64,000 bases of DNA from Oscillatoriales cyanobacterium (GCA_004294385.1 REAP01000033.1:1-64000); one strand, 5' to 3'. Numbered from the stretch's first letter, positions 23,715 to 33,190 are shown. The notes: generated by a model not told the origin, from the sequence alone. Translations and numbers: made by a program.

Positions 23715-24488
23715 CTAATCTAATAAGTCAGGTTCCCGACGCACTATCATGTCATAAAGCGGTTGAAAGCTAAACCATCCCATGCGGTGCGAACCTACTT
23801 GCTGCTGTGTCAAACGCGCACATTCCGGTTTAATCGAAATAGGTTTTCCCGCTGCTTCTGCCATTAATTGTGCTTGACAAGAACGCTCCATTGCAATAAA
23901 CCACCAAGCTGCTTCATCTACAGTTTCACCTACTGTTAAAAGTCCGTGATTTTGGAGAATAATCGCTTTTTTATTGCCTAAAGTTTTAGCAATGCGCTTA
24001 GCTTCTTCTATTTCCAAAACTACTCCAGTGTAATCATCAAATAAAGCATGATCTTCGTAAAAAGAACAAGCATCTTGAGTTAGCGGGTCTAGCAAGCGGC
24101 CCAAACTCGACCAACTTTTGCCATAGGGAGAATGGGCGTGGGCTGCTGCGATGACATCGGGACGCGCTGCGTGGACTTGGGAATGAATCGCAAAAGCTGC
24201 TTCGTTTACGGGTTGATTTCCCTCAACAACTTCGCCTTTGTGGTTGACTAAAATTAGGTCGCTGACTCCAATTAAACTGAAGTGCATCCCAAAGGAATTG
24301 ACCCAGAAATGGTCAAGGTGTTCGGGGTCTCGAACTGTAATATGTCCGGCAATTCCTTCGCTGAAACCAAACTTGCCAAATAATCTTAAAGCAGCGGCTA
24401 GACGCTGTTTTCGGTGGCGACGTTCTTCTTCTATCGAGTTGAATGTCGGTGGGTTAATCGTAACTTTCGGGATTTTCATTGCAACCAT
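23715..24488 (-). CDS. class II aldolase/adducin family protein
   Basis: The 257-residue protein has the class II aldolase fold. It has SEGIAGHITVRDPE near residue 45 (phosphate-binding loop), the zinc ligands AAAHAHSPYG around residues 115-122 and LQNHGLLTVG near 180. Family members include fuculose-phosphate aldolase and related decarboxylases. The long N-terminal extension with Arg-rich EERRHRKQRLAAALRL is typical of the unassigned adducin-like subgroup. The substrate is unknown. The gene lies downstream of the FAD oxidoreductase on the same strand, separated by a duplicated 46-bp sequence. Confidence 0.88.
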   Translation of the reverse strand: MVAMKIPKVTINPPTFNSIEEERRHRKQRLAAALRLFGKFGFSEGIAGHITVRDPEHLDHFWVNSFGMHFSLIGVSDLILVNHKGEVVEGNQPVNEAAFAIHSQVHAARPDVIAAAHAHSPYGKSWSSLGRLLDPLTQDACSFYEDHALFDDYTGVVLEIEEAKRIAKTLGNKKAIILQNHGLLTVGETVDEAAWWFIAMERSCQAQLMAEAAGKPISIKPECARLTQQQVGSHRMGWFSFQPLYDMIVRREPDLLD

Positions 24489-24529
24489 AATTGGTAATTA
24501 GTAATTTGCAAAAATTAAATTATGCTTCT

Positions 24530-24620
24530 TCCTACTATCCGTTAAATCCGTTACAAAATCCGTTGCCAATCTTCCTTACATCCGTTAAATCCGTTACAAA
24601 ATCCGTTGCCAATCTTCCTT
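24530..24620. repeat. direct repeat, about 46-bp period
   Basis: ATCCGTTAAATCCGTTACAA plus AATCCGTTGCCAATCTTCCTT occurs twice in tandem, starting near 24537 and 24583. Each copy contains internal ATCCGTT steps. It fills the spacer between the aldolase and the FAD oxidoreductase and ends in the TTCTTCC heptamer type. Confidence 0.7.
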
Positions 24621-24634
24621 CTTCCTTCATAATA

Positions 24635-25876
24635 TCATTTGCCGATCGCAATTCCAGCCAACCACGCCGTAGTCCACGCACTTTGGAAGTTGAAACCACC
24701 AGTCACGCCGTCGATATCCAGAATTTCGCCAGCAAAATAAAGTCCCGGACAGTGGCGACTTTCCATTGTCTTGAAATCGACTTCTTTTAAATTAACGCCG
24801 CCACAGGTGACAAATTCTTCTTTGAATGCGCCTTTTCCTGAGATCTGATATTCACCTTGGACGAGCTCTTGGAGGAGTTTGTCAAGGGTTTTATTGGGGA
24901 TGTCAGCCCAGCGTTTTGGCTCATCAATACCGATCGCACTTGTCAAACGTTCCCATAGGCGACGCGGAATCGGAAACGGACAACTAGAGACCACCAATCG
25001 CTGCGACAACTGCGACTTTACCCCCAGCAATTGCTGGCGCAAAACCTCTGGATTGTACTGGGGAAGCCAATTTATTAAGACAGATGTTTGATAATGGCGA
25101 TCGTGCAAAAATCTCGCACCCCAAGCCGAAAGTTTGAGTACAGCAGGCCCGCTCAAACCCCAATGAGTAATTAGCAAAGGCCCGCTTTGTTCTAATTTAG
25201 CTCCCGGCAATTTTACCTTAGCATTAGCAACTGAAACTCCGGCTAAATCTTGAATTCTGCGATCGGAAACATTAAAAGTAAATAGAGAAGGAACAGGCGG
25301 TTCCACGGTGTGGCCTAAATCTTTTGCCCACTTGAAACCAGAGGGATTGCTACCAGTAGCTAAAATTAGGCGATCGCACTTTAATTGCTCCCCCGATTTC
25401 AACTCTATTTCAAAAGTAGTGGCGCTGTCCTCGCGGCTGTCCTCCGCTGCTGTTAATTTCTTGACTGAAACTACCGCATCACCCGTGCGGATTTGCACGC
25501 CAGCATCCTCCGCGGCCCGGATCAAACAGTTAACAATTGTCGCAGAATCGTCTGTAATCGGAAACATTCGCCCGTCTTCTTCTGTTTTCAATGTAACAGA
25601 ATGATTGGCAAACCATTCGACAGTATCACGAGGTTGAAATCTAGTAAAAGCACCGCGCAGAGCTTTCCCTCCTCTGGGGTAATTCTGCACTAAAATAGCG
25701 GGATCAAAACAAGCGTGAGTGGCGTTACAGCGCCCGCCACCAGAGATGCGAACTTTTGCCAGAACTTGCCGGCCAGCTTCTAGTAAAGTGACGCGGGCCT
25801 GCGGGTAAGTTTGAGCACAAGTAATTGCACTAAAAAAACCCGCAGCACCGCCGCCTATGACTGTAATTTTGAGCAT
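24635..25876 (-). CDS. NAD(P)/FAD-dependent oxidoreductase, HI0933/BaiN-like
   Basis: The protein has 413 residues from the ATG at 25876; a TTG twelve bases upstream could add four residues. The N-terminal dinucleotide fold ITVIGGGAAGFFSAI, then VRISGGGRCNATH, LATGSNPSGFKWAKDLGH and the C-terminal FAGEILDIDGVTGGFNFQSA place it in the HI0933/YhiN flavoprotein family (BaiN, RdsA relatives). The family carries FAD and reduces an unknown acceptor. A rubredoxin gene lies 25 bp upstream on the same strand, so an electron-transfer partnership is plausible but inferred only from position. Confidence 0.9.
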   Translation of the reverse strand: MLKITVIGGGAAGFFSAITCAQTYPQARVTLLEAGRQVLAKVRISGGGRCNATHACFDPAILVQNYPRGGKALRGAFTRFQPRDTVEWFANHSVTLKTEEDGRMFPITDDSATIVNCLIRAAEDAGVQIRTGDAVVSVKKLTAAEDSREDSATTFEIELKSGEQLKCDRLILATGSNPSGFKWAKDLGHTVEPPVPSLFTFNVSDRRIQDLAGVSVANAKVKLPGAKLEQSGPLLITHWGLSGPAVLKLSAWGARFLHDRHYQTSVLINWLPQYNPEVLRQQLLGVKSQLSQRLVVSSCPFPIPRRLWERLTSAIGIDEPKRWADIPNKTLDKLLQELVQGEYQISGKGAFKEEFVTCGGVNLKEVDFKTMESRHCPGLYFAGEILDIDGVTGGFNFQSAWTTAWLAGIAIGK

Positions 25877-25900
25877 TCGATCGGACAAATTATTTCTCGC

Positions 25901-26062
25901 TTATTCTTCTGGTTCAAAATCGGATTTTGTCGCCCCGCAAGTAGGGCAAACCCAATCGTCGGGGATATCTTCAAAGGGAGTACCGGCAGGTATTCCCCCG
26001 TCGGGGTCGCCTACTTTCGGGTCGTAGACGTAATTGCAAACCGTACAGACGTATTCTTGCAT
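25901..26062 (-). CDS. rubredoxin (soluble, 53 aa)
   Basis: ATG at 26062 to TAA at 25901 encodes 53 residues with both rubredoxin knuckles: [12 protein letters not shown] (Cys6, Cys9) and [14 protein letters not shown] (Cys39, Cys42). The intervening [14 protein letters not shown] is standard. The four cysteines bind one iron and carry single electrons. It lacks the C-terminal membrane anchor of the photosystem-associated cyanobacterial RubA. The gene is followed 25 bp later by the FAD oxidoreductase on the same strand, a possible donor or acceptor. Confidence 0.93.
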   Translation of the reverse strand: MQEYVCTVCNYVYDPKVGDPDGGIPAGTPFEDIPDDWVCPTCGATKSDFEPEE

Positions 26063-26169
26063 TTGAAAAATCCACTTTCAATATTGTATGGTCCTGAACG
26101 CACAGACTCTACTCGTAGGGTGCTCTTCGGCGCACCTGACTACTGTAAAATCGAAAATCGAAAATTGTA

Positions 26170-26200
26170 CAAGCCTCTAGAACCAAATTTCTAGAGGCTA
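26170..26200 (-). terminator. hairpin downstream of the ChaB-like gene
   Basis: GCCTCTAGA and TCTAGAGGC form a 9-bp perfect stem with a short loop (ACCAAATT). On the minus strand it follows the stop codon at 26237 by about 40 bases and is succeeded by TTGTACAATTTTCGATTTT. The T-richness is moderate, so factor-independent termination is plausible but not certain. Confidence 0.45.
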
Positions 26201-26236
26201 GATCCGATCTTTTATCAGTTTACCACTTTCGAGCAA

Positions 26237-27004
26237 CTAGACTGCGACTTTTTGCTTAGTCCAAACGCCGTGTTCATCTTCTTCGTACTCTTGATGAATG
26301 GCTTCCCAGGCGCTGTGTTCGGCTTGGAGCGAGTCGTTGGTTTCGTCAAAGGCGCTGTTGTAGCGATCGACAAATGTTTTTTGAGCTGGTTGGGACAAGT
26401 GCGATCGTACTTCTGGAGACAAGTCGGCAGGGCTGTCGCAGCGGCCTTTGGCTGCGCGCGGTAGCGTCATTTCGTTAATAGCTACTTCTTCGCCACCAGC
26501 ACTTTCTAACAATAGTTGAAATTCCCCGGTTCTGTCGGCTGGAACTTCTGCCATCACCAGAAATTCCCCGGCTTCGACGCGGGTTTGATAGATGGTTGCT
26601 TTGTCTTCCGGCATTCCCAAAGCGACTAAAGCCGAAACTAAACCAGCACCAGCCGAACCTGCGATCGCACCGCTAGCTGCACCCAACAATACAGCACCCA
26701 ACGGGCCCGCCGATACAACTGCACCGACAAAGGGAATAAACAACACGCCAACACCAGTTAGCAAACCCAAAAAAGAACCGAATAAGGAACCAAAAATTGC
26801 CCCACTTCGCAGACCACCTAAAATTACATCTTTTTTAGTCAGAAAGCCAGCAATTTTAGTTTTGGACTGAAAATTTTTTCCCATTACTGAAATGTCGTCG
26901 CGGGACACGCCCCGATCGAGTAAACGCCGAATCACACCATCTAATTGTTCTTCTTCTTTAAATACGGCTGACACTGTACGTTCTGCTAAATATGCTTCTG
27001 TCAT
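26237..27004 (-). CDS. ChaB-domain protein with glycine-zipper membrane region
   Basis: The protein has 255 residues. Residues 8-50 resemble a heat-induced YflT/general-stress N-terminal domain ([20 protein letters not shown]). Residues 60-135 are strongly hydrophobic and rich in Gly and Ala ([39 protein letters not shown]), a glycine zipper. Residues 190-250 match ChaB ([39 protein letters not shown]). ChaB-like domains accompany cation or stress functions, but the role in cyanobacteria is unproven. Single gene, probably stress-regulated by analogy only. Confidence 0.82.
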   Translation of the reverse strand: MTEAYLAERTVSAVFKEEEQLDGVIRRLLDRGVSRDDISVMGKNFQSKTKIAGFLTKKDVILGGLRSGAIFGSLFGSFLGLLTGVGVLFIPFVGAVVSAGPLGAVLLGAASGAIAGSAGAGLVSALVALGMPEDKATIYQTRVEAGEFLVMAEVPADRTGEFQLLLESAGGEEVAINEMTLPRAAKGRCDSPADLSPEVRSHLSQPAQKTFVDRYNSAFDETNDSLQAEHSAWEAIHQEYEEDEHGVWTKQKVAV

Positions 27005-27183
27005 TTTTACACCTTTAGTTTTGGTTGATTAGTTACGGTTTTTAGTATATGATTACAACCTAGGCTGATCGCATCGACCTTGAGATAGAGGTCAATCAGT
27101 AGCACTTATATGGGGACTCTATCAAAGGAGTTAAAATTGAATTAACATTATTGTATTGTAACTCAACTTATCAAGGTTAATTA

Positions 27184-27858
27184 ATGCAGCTAGCACCTTT
27201 GTTTCCCATCATCCACACCATTTTAAAGTCGGCATTTCCTGGATGTCTGTGGACAGGCAATGTCAACAGTCGAGAAATTGCCCTAACCTTTGACGACGGC
27301 CCACACAATCGGCATACTCCTCAACTACTAAAAGCTTTAGACGATTACCAAATACAAGCTAGCTTCTTTTTGCTTGGTTGTTGTGTGGAGAGATACCCAG
27401 AAATTACTCAAGAAATTTGCGATCGCGGACACTGGATCGGCCTCCACGGCTATCAGCATAAATCCTTTGTCGGAATGAAACCGCAGGAATTCAAACAAAG
27501 TTTAGAAGATACACAAAAAGCAATTTCCAAAGCTAGCAATTTAGACCAAAAATTAATCCGAGATGTGCGACCACCCAACGGCATTTTTACACCTAAAACA
27601 CTCCAGTTATTAAAACAGTGGGAATATCGTCCTGTGATGTGGAGTGTTGTCCCAGAAGATTGGGTGCGGCCGGGGATTTCGACAGTTGTCAACCGCGTGG
27701 TAGATCAAACTGGAAACGGTTCAATTATTGTACTCCATGATGGTGCTTGCGGTGGCGAAGATGTGGCGGCTTCTGTTGCAAAAATTATTCCATTGCTTCT
27801 CGATAAAGGTTATAATTTTGTAACAGTCGATCGGCTTTGGCAACAGGGCCGCAATTAA
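27184..27858 (+). CDS. polysaccharide deacetylase family protein
   Basis: The 224-residue protein has the NodB-homology signature ALTFDDGPHNRHTPQLL, with the metal-binding Asp-Asp at residues 37-38. The second motif GLHGYQHKSF supplies two His ligands, and RPPNGIFTPKTL is motif 3. SIIVLHDGACGG near the end contributes the catalytic His. The enzyme removes N- or O-acetyl groups from peptidoglycan, chitin-like or exopolysaccharide chains. No signal peptide is apparent at the N-terminus, although residues 1-20 are hydrophobic. Monocistronic. Confidence 0.88.
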   Translation: MQLAPLFPIIHTILKSAFPGCLWTGNVNSREIALTFDDGPHNRHTPQLLKALDDYQIQASFFLLGCCVERYPEITQEICDRGHWIGLHGYQHKSFVGMKPQEFKQSLEDTQKAISKASNLDQKLIRDVRPPNGIFTPKTLQLLKQWEYRPVMWSVVPEDWVRPGISTVVNRVVDQTGNGSIIVLHDGACGGEDVAASVAKIIPLLLDKGYNFVTVDRLWQQGRN

Positions 27859-28005
27859 CTCACACCAGAATAAGTTTATGAAAAGAACATTGTTGATGGC
27901 ATATTTATGGAGATGAATTTAAATTCTAAATGAGTATTAGATTTGGTTGGAATACCTGATATTATGTAAACCGGGCGTAAGTTTCGATCGCAAATTCGCA
28001 CTCTA

Positions 28006-28013
28006 AAGGAGGC
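28006..28013 (+). promoter_or_regulatory. strong ribosome binding site for the SLH protein
   Basis: AAAGGAGG precedes the ATG at 28020 by about seven bases. It is the clearest Shine-Dalgarno match among the genes of this window and supports the chosen start. Confidence 0.6.
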
Positions 28014-28019
28014 TATTGT

Positions 28020-29501
28020 ATGGTTCGATCGCAAAAATGGCACACTTTCATCGCTTTAGTGGTAGCCTTGGGCATCATCCTCGGAAATTTGGTCTTTCCA
28101 GGGCTGAATGCAGGCCCCGCATTTGCTCAAGCTAAATTTAAGGATGTGAAAGACCATTGGGCTCAAGCTTGCATTGAGGACTTAGCAGACAAAAAAATCA
28201 TCACTGGCTACTATGAAGACGGCAGTTTTCGGTCGAATCGCCCCGTCAGTCGTGCTGAGTTTGCGGCGATGCTTCGCAAGGCTTTTCCAGATGCCAAAAA
28301 CATCCGCAATCCAATTACTTTTGTAGATATTCCTACCAGTTATTGGGGTTTCAAAGCCATTCGAGAAACTTATCAAACAGGGTTTATGTCCGGTTACAGC
28401 GGTAGTATTTTTAACCCAACTTTGAATATTCCGCGCTGGCAAGTTTTGGTAGCTTTAAGCAGCGGATTGAAATATACACCCGCCGGGCCAGCCCTGGAAA
28501 TTTTGGATGCGACTTTTGAGGATGCGCGGGAAATTCCCGAACTGGCCAGAAATGCGATCGCAGCAGCAGCAGAAAAGCAACTTGTAGTCAATTATCCCGC
28601 AGTCAAACAACTAGAACCCACACGTAATGCTAGTCGCGCCGAAGTAGCAACTTTCCTGTGTCAAGCAATTGCTAAACCGGGACAAACAGCTCTAGTTCCT
28701 TCCCAATATATCGCGCAAGTTCCGTCAGATATCGGGCCGCCGAGAACCACAGAAACTTCGGAATCCGAGAAAGTCCGGGCAGAAATTTCCTTTGTGAAGG
28801 AAGAGGAAAACGGTAAAAATATTCGGATTAAAATTATCCGAGATGGTCAAGTTTTATTACAAGAACCAGTGCTAGTTCCGACTCGTTCTCTAGTGGACAA
28901 CCCGGACAAAAAAGCCAGCGAGGAAGTTTCGGAAGGGCGTTTGTTATCGCTGCGAGTCCGCGATTTGGATGGAGACAAAGAACCGGAAGTGCTCGCAGAT
29001 TTAGTGTCAACAAAAAGTGGTGTCCGCTGCTGCAATTATTCGTTTATTTATCGCTACGAACCTGCGACCAAGAAATATACTCACATCAAGCATTTTTGGG
29101 GCAATGTGAGTTACGAGATTGTCGATTACGGCAAAAATGATCTCCCGGAATTCAAGAGCTTAGACGGGCGATTTGCCGAGGCTTTTACGAATTATGCTGA
29201 TTCTCGATTGCCAGTGCAAATTTGGCAGTATCGCCAAGGTAAAATGCAGGATGTAACTAAGCAGTATCCGGTGCAAGTATACACAAATTCCTGTGAACTT
29301 TGGCTAGAATCTAACAAGCATTTAAATGAGAATAAAGATGCGAAAGGCGTGTTGGCGGCTTACATGGCGAACCAGTATGTACTGGGACAGCAGGTGGAAA
29401 GTTGGCAGTTATTGGAGAGAGTTTATCAAGGGCCCGATCGCACTCAATTCTTTGGAAAGTTGCGGGAGTTTTTGGTAAGTACGGGTTATGCGACTAAGTA
29501 G
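28020..29501 (+). CDS. S-layer homology (SLH) domain surface protein
   Basis: The 493-residue protein has a signal peptide (HTFIALVVALGIILGNLVFP, cleavage near AFAQA at residue 37). SLH modules follow: FKDVKDHWAQACIEDLADKK with ITGYYEDGSFRSNRPVSRAE at 40-90, FVDIPTSYWGFKAIRETYQT at 100-150 and a third near 165-215. SLH modules bind secondary wall polymer or pyruvylated peptidoglycan. Residues 240-490 are a beta-rich domain with VRDLDGDKEPEVLADLVS, an FG-GAP-like calcium loop. No porin barrel is evident, so it is not an Omp of the SomA type. Function is probably cell-surface structure or sensing. Confidence 0.85.
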   Translation: MVRSQKWHTFIALVVALGIILGNLVFPGLNAGPAFAQAKFKDVKDHWAQACIEDLADKKIITGYYEDGSFRSNRPVSRAEFAAMLRKAFPDAKNIRNPITFVDIPTSYWGFKAIRETYQTGFMSGYSGSIFNPTLNIPRWQVLVALSSGLKYTPAGPALEILDATFEDAREIPELARNAIAAAAEKQLVVNYPAVKQLEPTRNASRAEVATFLCQAIAKPGQTALVPSQYIAQVPSDIGPPRTTETSESEKVRAEISFVKEEENGKNIRIKIIRDGQVLLQEPVLVPTRSLVDNPDKKASEEVSEGRLLSLRVRDLDGDKEPEVLADLVSTKSGVRCCNYSFIYRYEPATKKYTHIKHFWGNVSYEIVDYGKNDLPEFKSLDGRFAEAFTNYADSRLPVQIWQYRQGKMQDVTKQYPVQVYTNSCELWLESNKHLNENKDAKGVLAAYMANQYVLGQQVESWQLLERVYQGPDRTQFFGKLREFLVSTGYATK

Positions 29502-29789
29502 ATTTGTGGTTAGTTGAGGTAATTGGTAATTGGTAATGGGGCATTGGGAATTGGGAATTGGGCATCGGGCATCGGGCATCGGGCATCGGGCATCGGGCAT
29601 CGGGCATCGGAGATTACCAATTACCTATTCCCAATTACCAATCACCAATCACCAATTACCAATTACCAATTACCTATTCCCAATTACCAATCACCAATCA
29701 CCAATTACCAATTACCAATTATCAATTCCCAATTCCCAATTCCCAATTCCCAATTCCCAATTACCTATTACCAATTCTCAAAAGTAGCG
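29502..29789. repeat. heptanucleotide and AATTACC repeat region
   Basis: GCATCGG is repeated about six times from 29565. After it come many copies of ATTACCAATT, ATCACCA and ATTCCCA steps with a 7-bp rhythm. The left part (AATTGGTAATTGGTAATGGG) is complementary to the right part (ACCAATTACCAATTACC), so the segment can fold back. These are STRR-type repeats known in filamentous cyanobacteria. No gene is supported. Confidence 0.85.
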
Positions 29790-30320
29790 CTAACTCTGCT
29801 GATTCAAAAAGCGACTAGCCATCGACATTGTGTCAGTCATATCTACATCGCCGTCTCCATCTGCATCTAAAAACGCATTCAAAACCGAATTTCCGCTTTG
29901 GACTGGATTTTGGGTGTTGCTGCCGGTTTGCAACAGATTCAGTACGATCGGCACTAAAACCGGTATCATCGCTTGTACTGTCGAGTTATTCAAGCCGGTT
30001 CTTTGAGCGATATCTTGCACTATTTGCGTTAGTTGGCCGCCACCGAATAAACTTTGTACCGCATCGGGATTGGGATCAGTGCCACTAAATTGGTTGACAA
30101 CTTGTTGAGCTTGTGCATCTCCTGATTGCGATCGCACATCTTGCAAAGCCGATCGCACATATCCGCCCAAAACCGACATCGCCAACTGAGTCGTACCCGC
30201 ATCCACGCCCTGGTTGCCACTCAATTGCTCTACCGCACCCAGAATGCCACCCAACTGATTGGTGCTTGCTTGTTGGTTAGGATTGCCGATCGCACCTAAA
30301 ATTTGGTCAAATAGTCCCAT
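29790..30320 (-). CDS. DUF937 (YidB-like) family protein
   Basis: The 176-residue protein starts MGLFDQILGAIGNPNQQAST and has alternating Gln/Gly-rich helices, as in DUF937/YidB proteins (LNNSTVQAMIPVLVPIVLNLLQ). Its C-terminus NAFLDADGDGDVDMTDTMSM is an EF-hand or dockerin-like calcium loop that is common in cyanobacterial members. Function is unknown. Monocistronic and divergent from the GTPase gene. Confidence 0.85.
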   Translation of the reverse strand: MGLFDQILGAIGNPNQQASTNQLGGILGAVEQLSGNQGVDAGTTQLAMSVLGGYVRSALQDVRSQSGDAQAQQVVNQFSGTDPNPDAVQSLFGGGQLTQIVQDIAQRTGLNNSTVQAMIPVLVPIVLNLLQTGSNTQNPVQSGNSVLNAFLDADGDGDVDMTDTMSMASRFLNQQS

Positions 30321-30407
30321 AATTCTTGCTCCTTGCTATGATTAGTCAACTATAGAAAATAAAATGTAAAAATCAAAGTATCAAGCCTTTTATTGCCACT
30401 TTCGCTC

Positions 30408-32051
30408 ATGTCCTTGCCGCGTCTGTTAACATTGATTGCTACTGTCTGCCTCACCCTGGGGCTGATTATTGGACTCGTGAGTTCCTTAACAGGACTTTAC
30501 ACTCAAGTTGCATGGTCTGCGTCTCCCCTACTGGCTAATTTGCTAATTTTGGCAATACTTGTACTTTTGGGTACGCTAATCTTTGCTATTTTTTACTATT
30601 TAAAACTGCTACAAAGCCCTCCAAAAGCTAAAGGAAGACGGGCAATTAAGCCCAAAATTCCTGTTGTTAAAAGTGAAGCAGCTTCCGAAAATTTGAAAGC
30701 AATTCGGCAACAAGTCGATCGCATTCAAGATGAAGTAGCACGACAATCATTGCTGTTGAGAGCACGAGAAATAGAAGCTAATATGGCTCGTGGTAGCATT
30801 CGGATAGTTGTATTCGGCACCGGTTCTGCGGGCAAAACCTCTGCCGTGAATGCCCTAGTAGGAAGGATGGCGGGACAGGTAGGCGCGCCGATGGGAACTA
30901 CCGAAGTCGGAGCAACTTATACTCTGAAATTGAAAGGGATCGATCGCGAATTAGCAATTACTGATACCCCAGGCATCTTGGAAGCGGGAGTAGCGGGAAC
31001 TTACAGAGAGGAGTTGGCAAGACAGTTGGCGGCGAGTGCAGATTTGATATTATTTGTTTTGGATGGCGATTTGCGAAAATCCGAGTATGAACCGCTGCGG
31101 AATTTGGCGGAAATTGGCAAAAGGTCGATCGTGGTTTTTAATAAAGTTGACCTTTATCCTGACAGCGACAAAGATGCTATACTCGATCGACTTCGGGAAC
31201 GAGTTAAGGGTTTGGTAGCAGCAATGGATGTCGTAGCAATTAGCGCCAATCCTCAACAAGTGATGCTAGAAAACGGCACAATTTTTCAACCAGACGTGGA
31301 TATTATGCCCTTAATTCGGCGCGTTGCTGCGATTTTGCGAGCGGAAGGAGAAGATTTAATTGCTGACAATATTTTGCTGCAATCTCAGCATTTAGGAGAC
31401 CAAGCTCGTAAATTAATTGACGCGCAAAGGCGCAGGCAAGCTGATAAGGTAGTAGAGCGATTTCAATGGATTAGTGCCGGAGTAATTGCGGTAACGCCTT
31501 TGCCAGTTGTGGATTTACTTGCGACAGCAGCAGTTAACGCTCAAATGGTAATAGAAATTAGCAAGATTTATGGTTGTGAATTAAATATCGATCGCGCCAA
31601 AGAATTAGCATTTTCCCTAGCAAAAACCCTGGCGAGTTTGGGAATAGTGGAAGGTGTAATTCAAGTAGTATCAAGGGCGCTTCAGTTAAGCGTAGCCGGG
31701 TTTGTACTTGGCAAAGCAATTCAAGCAGTCAGCGCCGCTTATTTAACTAGAATTGCCGGGAAAAGTTTTATTGAATATTTTCGCCACGACCAAGATTGGG
31801 GCGACGGTGGCATTGCGGAAGTAGTGCAAAGGCAGTTTCAATTAAATCGGAAAGACGAGTTTGTGAAGGCTTTTGTCAAAGATGCGATCGCGCGTGTTGT
31901 CGAACCTTTGAATCTTTATCAACAGTCAGCAGAATCAGAACTAGAAATGGCAGCAGAATTAGAATCAGAAATCGAACCGCAACCATTGTATCAGTCGCAG
32001 GAATACGAAGATTGGGAAACTTACAGCAACAAGCGAAAGGATGAGTGGTAA
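30408..32051 (+). CDS. membrane GTPase with DUF697 (YcjF-like) C-terminus
   Basis: The protein has 547 residues from ATG 30408; a TTG fifteen bases upstream is an alternative. Two hydrophobic helices at residues 5-30 and 42-65 are followed by an Era/YcjX-like GTPase: G1 GTGSAGKTSAVNA, G3 DTPG, G4 NKVD and G5 ISANP. The DUF697 region (LPVVDLLATAAVNAQMVIEI, LSVAGFVLGKAIQAVSAAYL) covers about 355-475 and is hydrophobic. The family is common in cyanobacteria and chloroplast relatives; the cellular role is not established. A thylakoid or envelope membrane location is inferred from the helices. Confidence 0.87.
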   Translation: MSLPRLLTLIATVCLTLGLIIGLVSSLTGLYTQVAWSASPLLANLLILAILVLLGTLIFAIFYYLKLLQSPPKAKGRRAIKPKIPVVKSEAASENLKAIRQQVDRIQDEVARQSLLLRAREIEANMARGSIRIVVFGTGSAGKTSAVNALVGRMAGQVGAPMGTTEVGATYTLKLKGIDRELAITDTPGILEAGVAGTYREELARQLAASADLILFVLDGDLRKSEYEPLRNLAEIGKRSIVVFNKVDLYPDSDKDAILDRLRERVKGLVAAMDVVAISANPQQVMLENGTIFQPDVDIMPLIRRVAAILRAEGEDLIADNILLQSQHLGDQARKLIDAQRRRQADKVVERFQWISAGVIAVTPLPVVDLLATAAVNAQMVIEISKIYGCELNIDRAKELAFSLAKTLASLGIVEGVIQVVSRALQLSVAGFVLGKAIQAVSAAYLTRIAGKSFIEYFRHDQDWGDGGIAEVVQRQFQLNRKDEFVKAFVKDAIARVVEPLNLYQQSAESELEMAAELESEIEPQPLYQSQEYEDWETYSNKRKDEW

Positions 32052-32215
32052 TGGGGCATGGGGCATTGGGCATTGGTCATGGGGCATGGGGCATGGGGCA
32101 TGGGGCATTTGGGATCGGACACTGAGCGTAGTCGAAGTGTCGAAAAACCTTCTTCCTTCTTCCTTCTTCCTTCTTCCTTCTTCCTTCTTCCTTCTTCCTT
32201 CTTTCTGATAAAATG
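32052..32215. repeat. heptamer repeats: GGGGCAT and CTTCCTT tracts
   Basis: About nine copies of GGGGCAT or GGGCATT variants run from 32053 to 32110. A single CTGAGCGTAGTCGAAG core lies near 32121-32136. About nine copies of CTTCCTT run from 32147 to 32205. The CTTCCTT tract ends 55 bases before the kinase start and probably lies in its leader. Confidence 0.85.
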
Positions 32216-32260
32216 TATAGTTGACAACAAAAATTAGTATTGTTTGGCGGGGGAAAAACA

Positions 32261-33190
32261 ATGAGCGATCGACCAATCATTCTAGGTATTGTCGGAGACA
32301 GCGCAGCAGGCAAAACCACCCTAACCAAGGGAATTGCCCAAGTATTGGGACCAGAAAATGTCACCATTATTTGTACAGATGACTATCACCGGTACGACAG
32401 AACGCAGCGGGCAGAAATCGGGCTCACAGCATTGCATCCCGACTGCAATTACCTCGACATCATGCAGCAGCATCTCAGCCTGCTACGCACCGGACAAGCT
32501 ATTCTCAAACCCATCTACAATCACAGCACAGGTACATTTGACGCGCCGGAATACATCAAGCCAAGCAAATTTGTGATAGTTGAAGGTTTGCTGGGTTATT
32601 CAACTCGTGCAATCCGCGATTCTTACGATGTAAAAGTGTATCTTGCACCCCCAGAAAACCTGCGAACAGAGTGGAAAGTGAAGCGCGATATTATGAAGCG
32701 TGGCTATACTGAAGAACAGGTATTAGCGGAAATGAAAAAGCGGGAAGGCGATTCGGAAGACTTTATTCGTCCCCAGCGCAAGTTTGCCGATGTTGTAGTT
32801 ACTTTTTACTTGCCAGAAGAGGACAATGAAGTAAATTTGAGCGTCCGTTTAGTCCTGAGACCAACAATTCCTCACCCTGATTTCACCGAGATTTTAAGCC
32901 AAGGTAGCGATAGTTTCAAACCGGCAATTCGCTTAGGACTCGATCGGGATATGGGCAAACCAGTTGATGTCTTGGAAGTAGACTCCCACGCTACTAGCGA
33001 ACAAGTAAGCGAATTAGAAAAGATTTTGTGCAGCGAAATGCCACATCTGCGAGGCTTTTGTTCTACCGAAGGCAATTCTGAAATTGGTAAACTTGTGGGT
33101 ACAACTGGCGAAGTTTTGCAAAGTTACCCGCTAGCTTTGACTCAACTATTGATTGCTTATCATATGATAAAGGCAATTCATTTGTATTAG
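32261..33190 (+). CDS. phosphoribulokinase/uridine kinase family protein (PRK paralogue)
   Basis: The protein has 309 residues from ATG 32261; the TTG at 32240 would add seven unlikely residues. The P-loop GIVGDSAAGKTTLTKGIA is followed by CTDDYHRYDRTQR, NYLDIMQQHLSLL, YNHSTGTFDAPEYIKP and FVIVEGLLGYSTRAIRDSYD. These are hallmarks of the PRK/URK kinases. The sequence differs from the standard Calvin-cycle PRK of cyanobacteria (for example, no obvious regulatory cysteine pair near the P-loop). It may therefore be a second, PRK-like enzyme phosphorylating another ribose or nucleoside substrate. Monocistronic. Confidence 0.82.
   Translation: MSDRPIILGIVGDSAAGKTTLTKGIAQVLGPENVTIICTDDYHRYDRTQRAEIGLTALHPDCNYLDIMQQHLSLLRTGQAILKPIYNHSTGTFDAPEYIKPSKFVIVEGLLGYSTRAIRDSYDVKVYLAPPENLRTEWKVKRDIMKRGYTEEQVLAEMKKREGDSEDFIRPQRKFADVVVTFYLPEEDNEVNLSVRLVLRPTIPHPDFTEILSQGSDSFKPAIRLGLDRDMGKPVDVLEVDSHATSEQVSELEKILCSEMPHLRGFCSTEGNSEIGKLVGTTGEVLQSYPLALTQLLIAYHMIKAIHLY

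Noticed and set aside
29523..29870. Three overlapping plus-strand ORFs of ITNYQLPI-type repeats
   Set aside because: Pure heptamer-repeat translations; all frames of such repeats stay open.
32021..32367. Minus-strand ORFs of GRRKKEEGRRKK type
   Set aside because: They arise from the CTTCCTT tandem repeat.
32261..33190. Calvin-cycle phosphoribulokinase (prk)
   Set aside because: The P-loop region and subsequent motifs differ from the standard cyanobacterial PRK, so no gene symbol was given.
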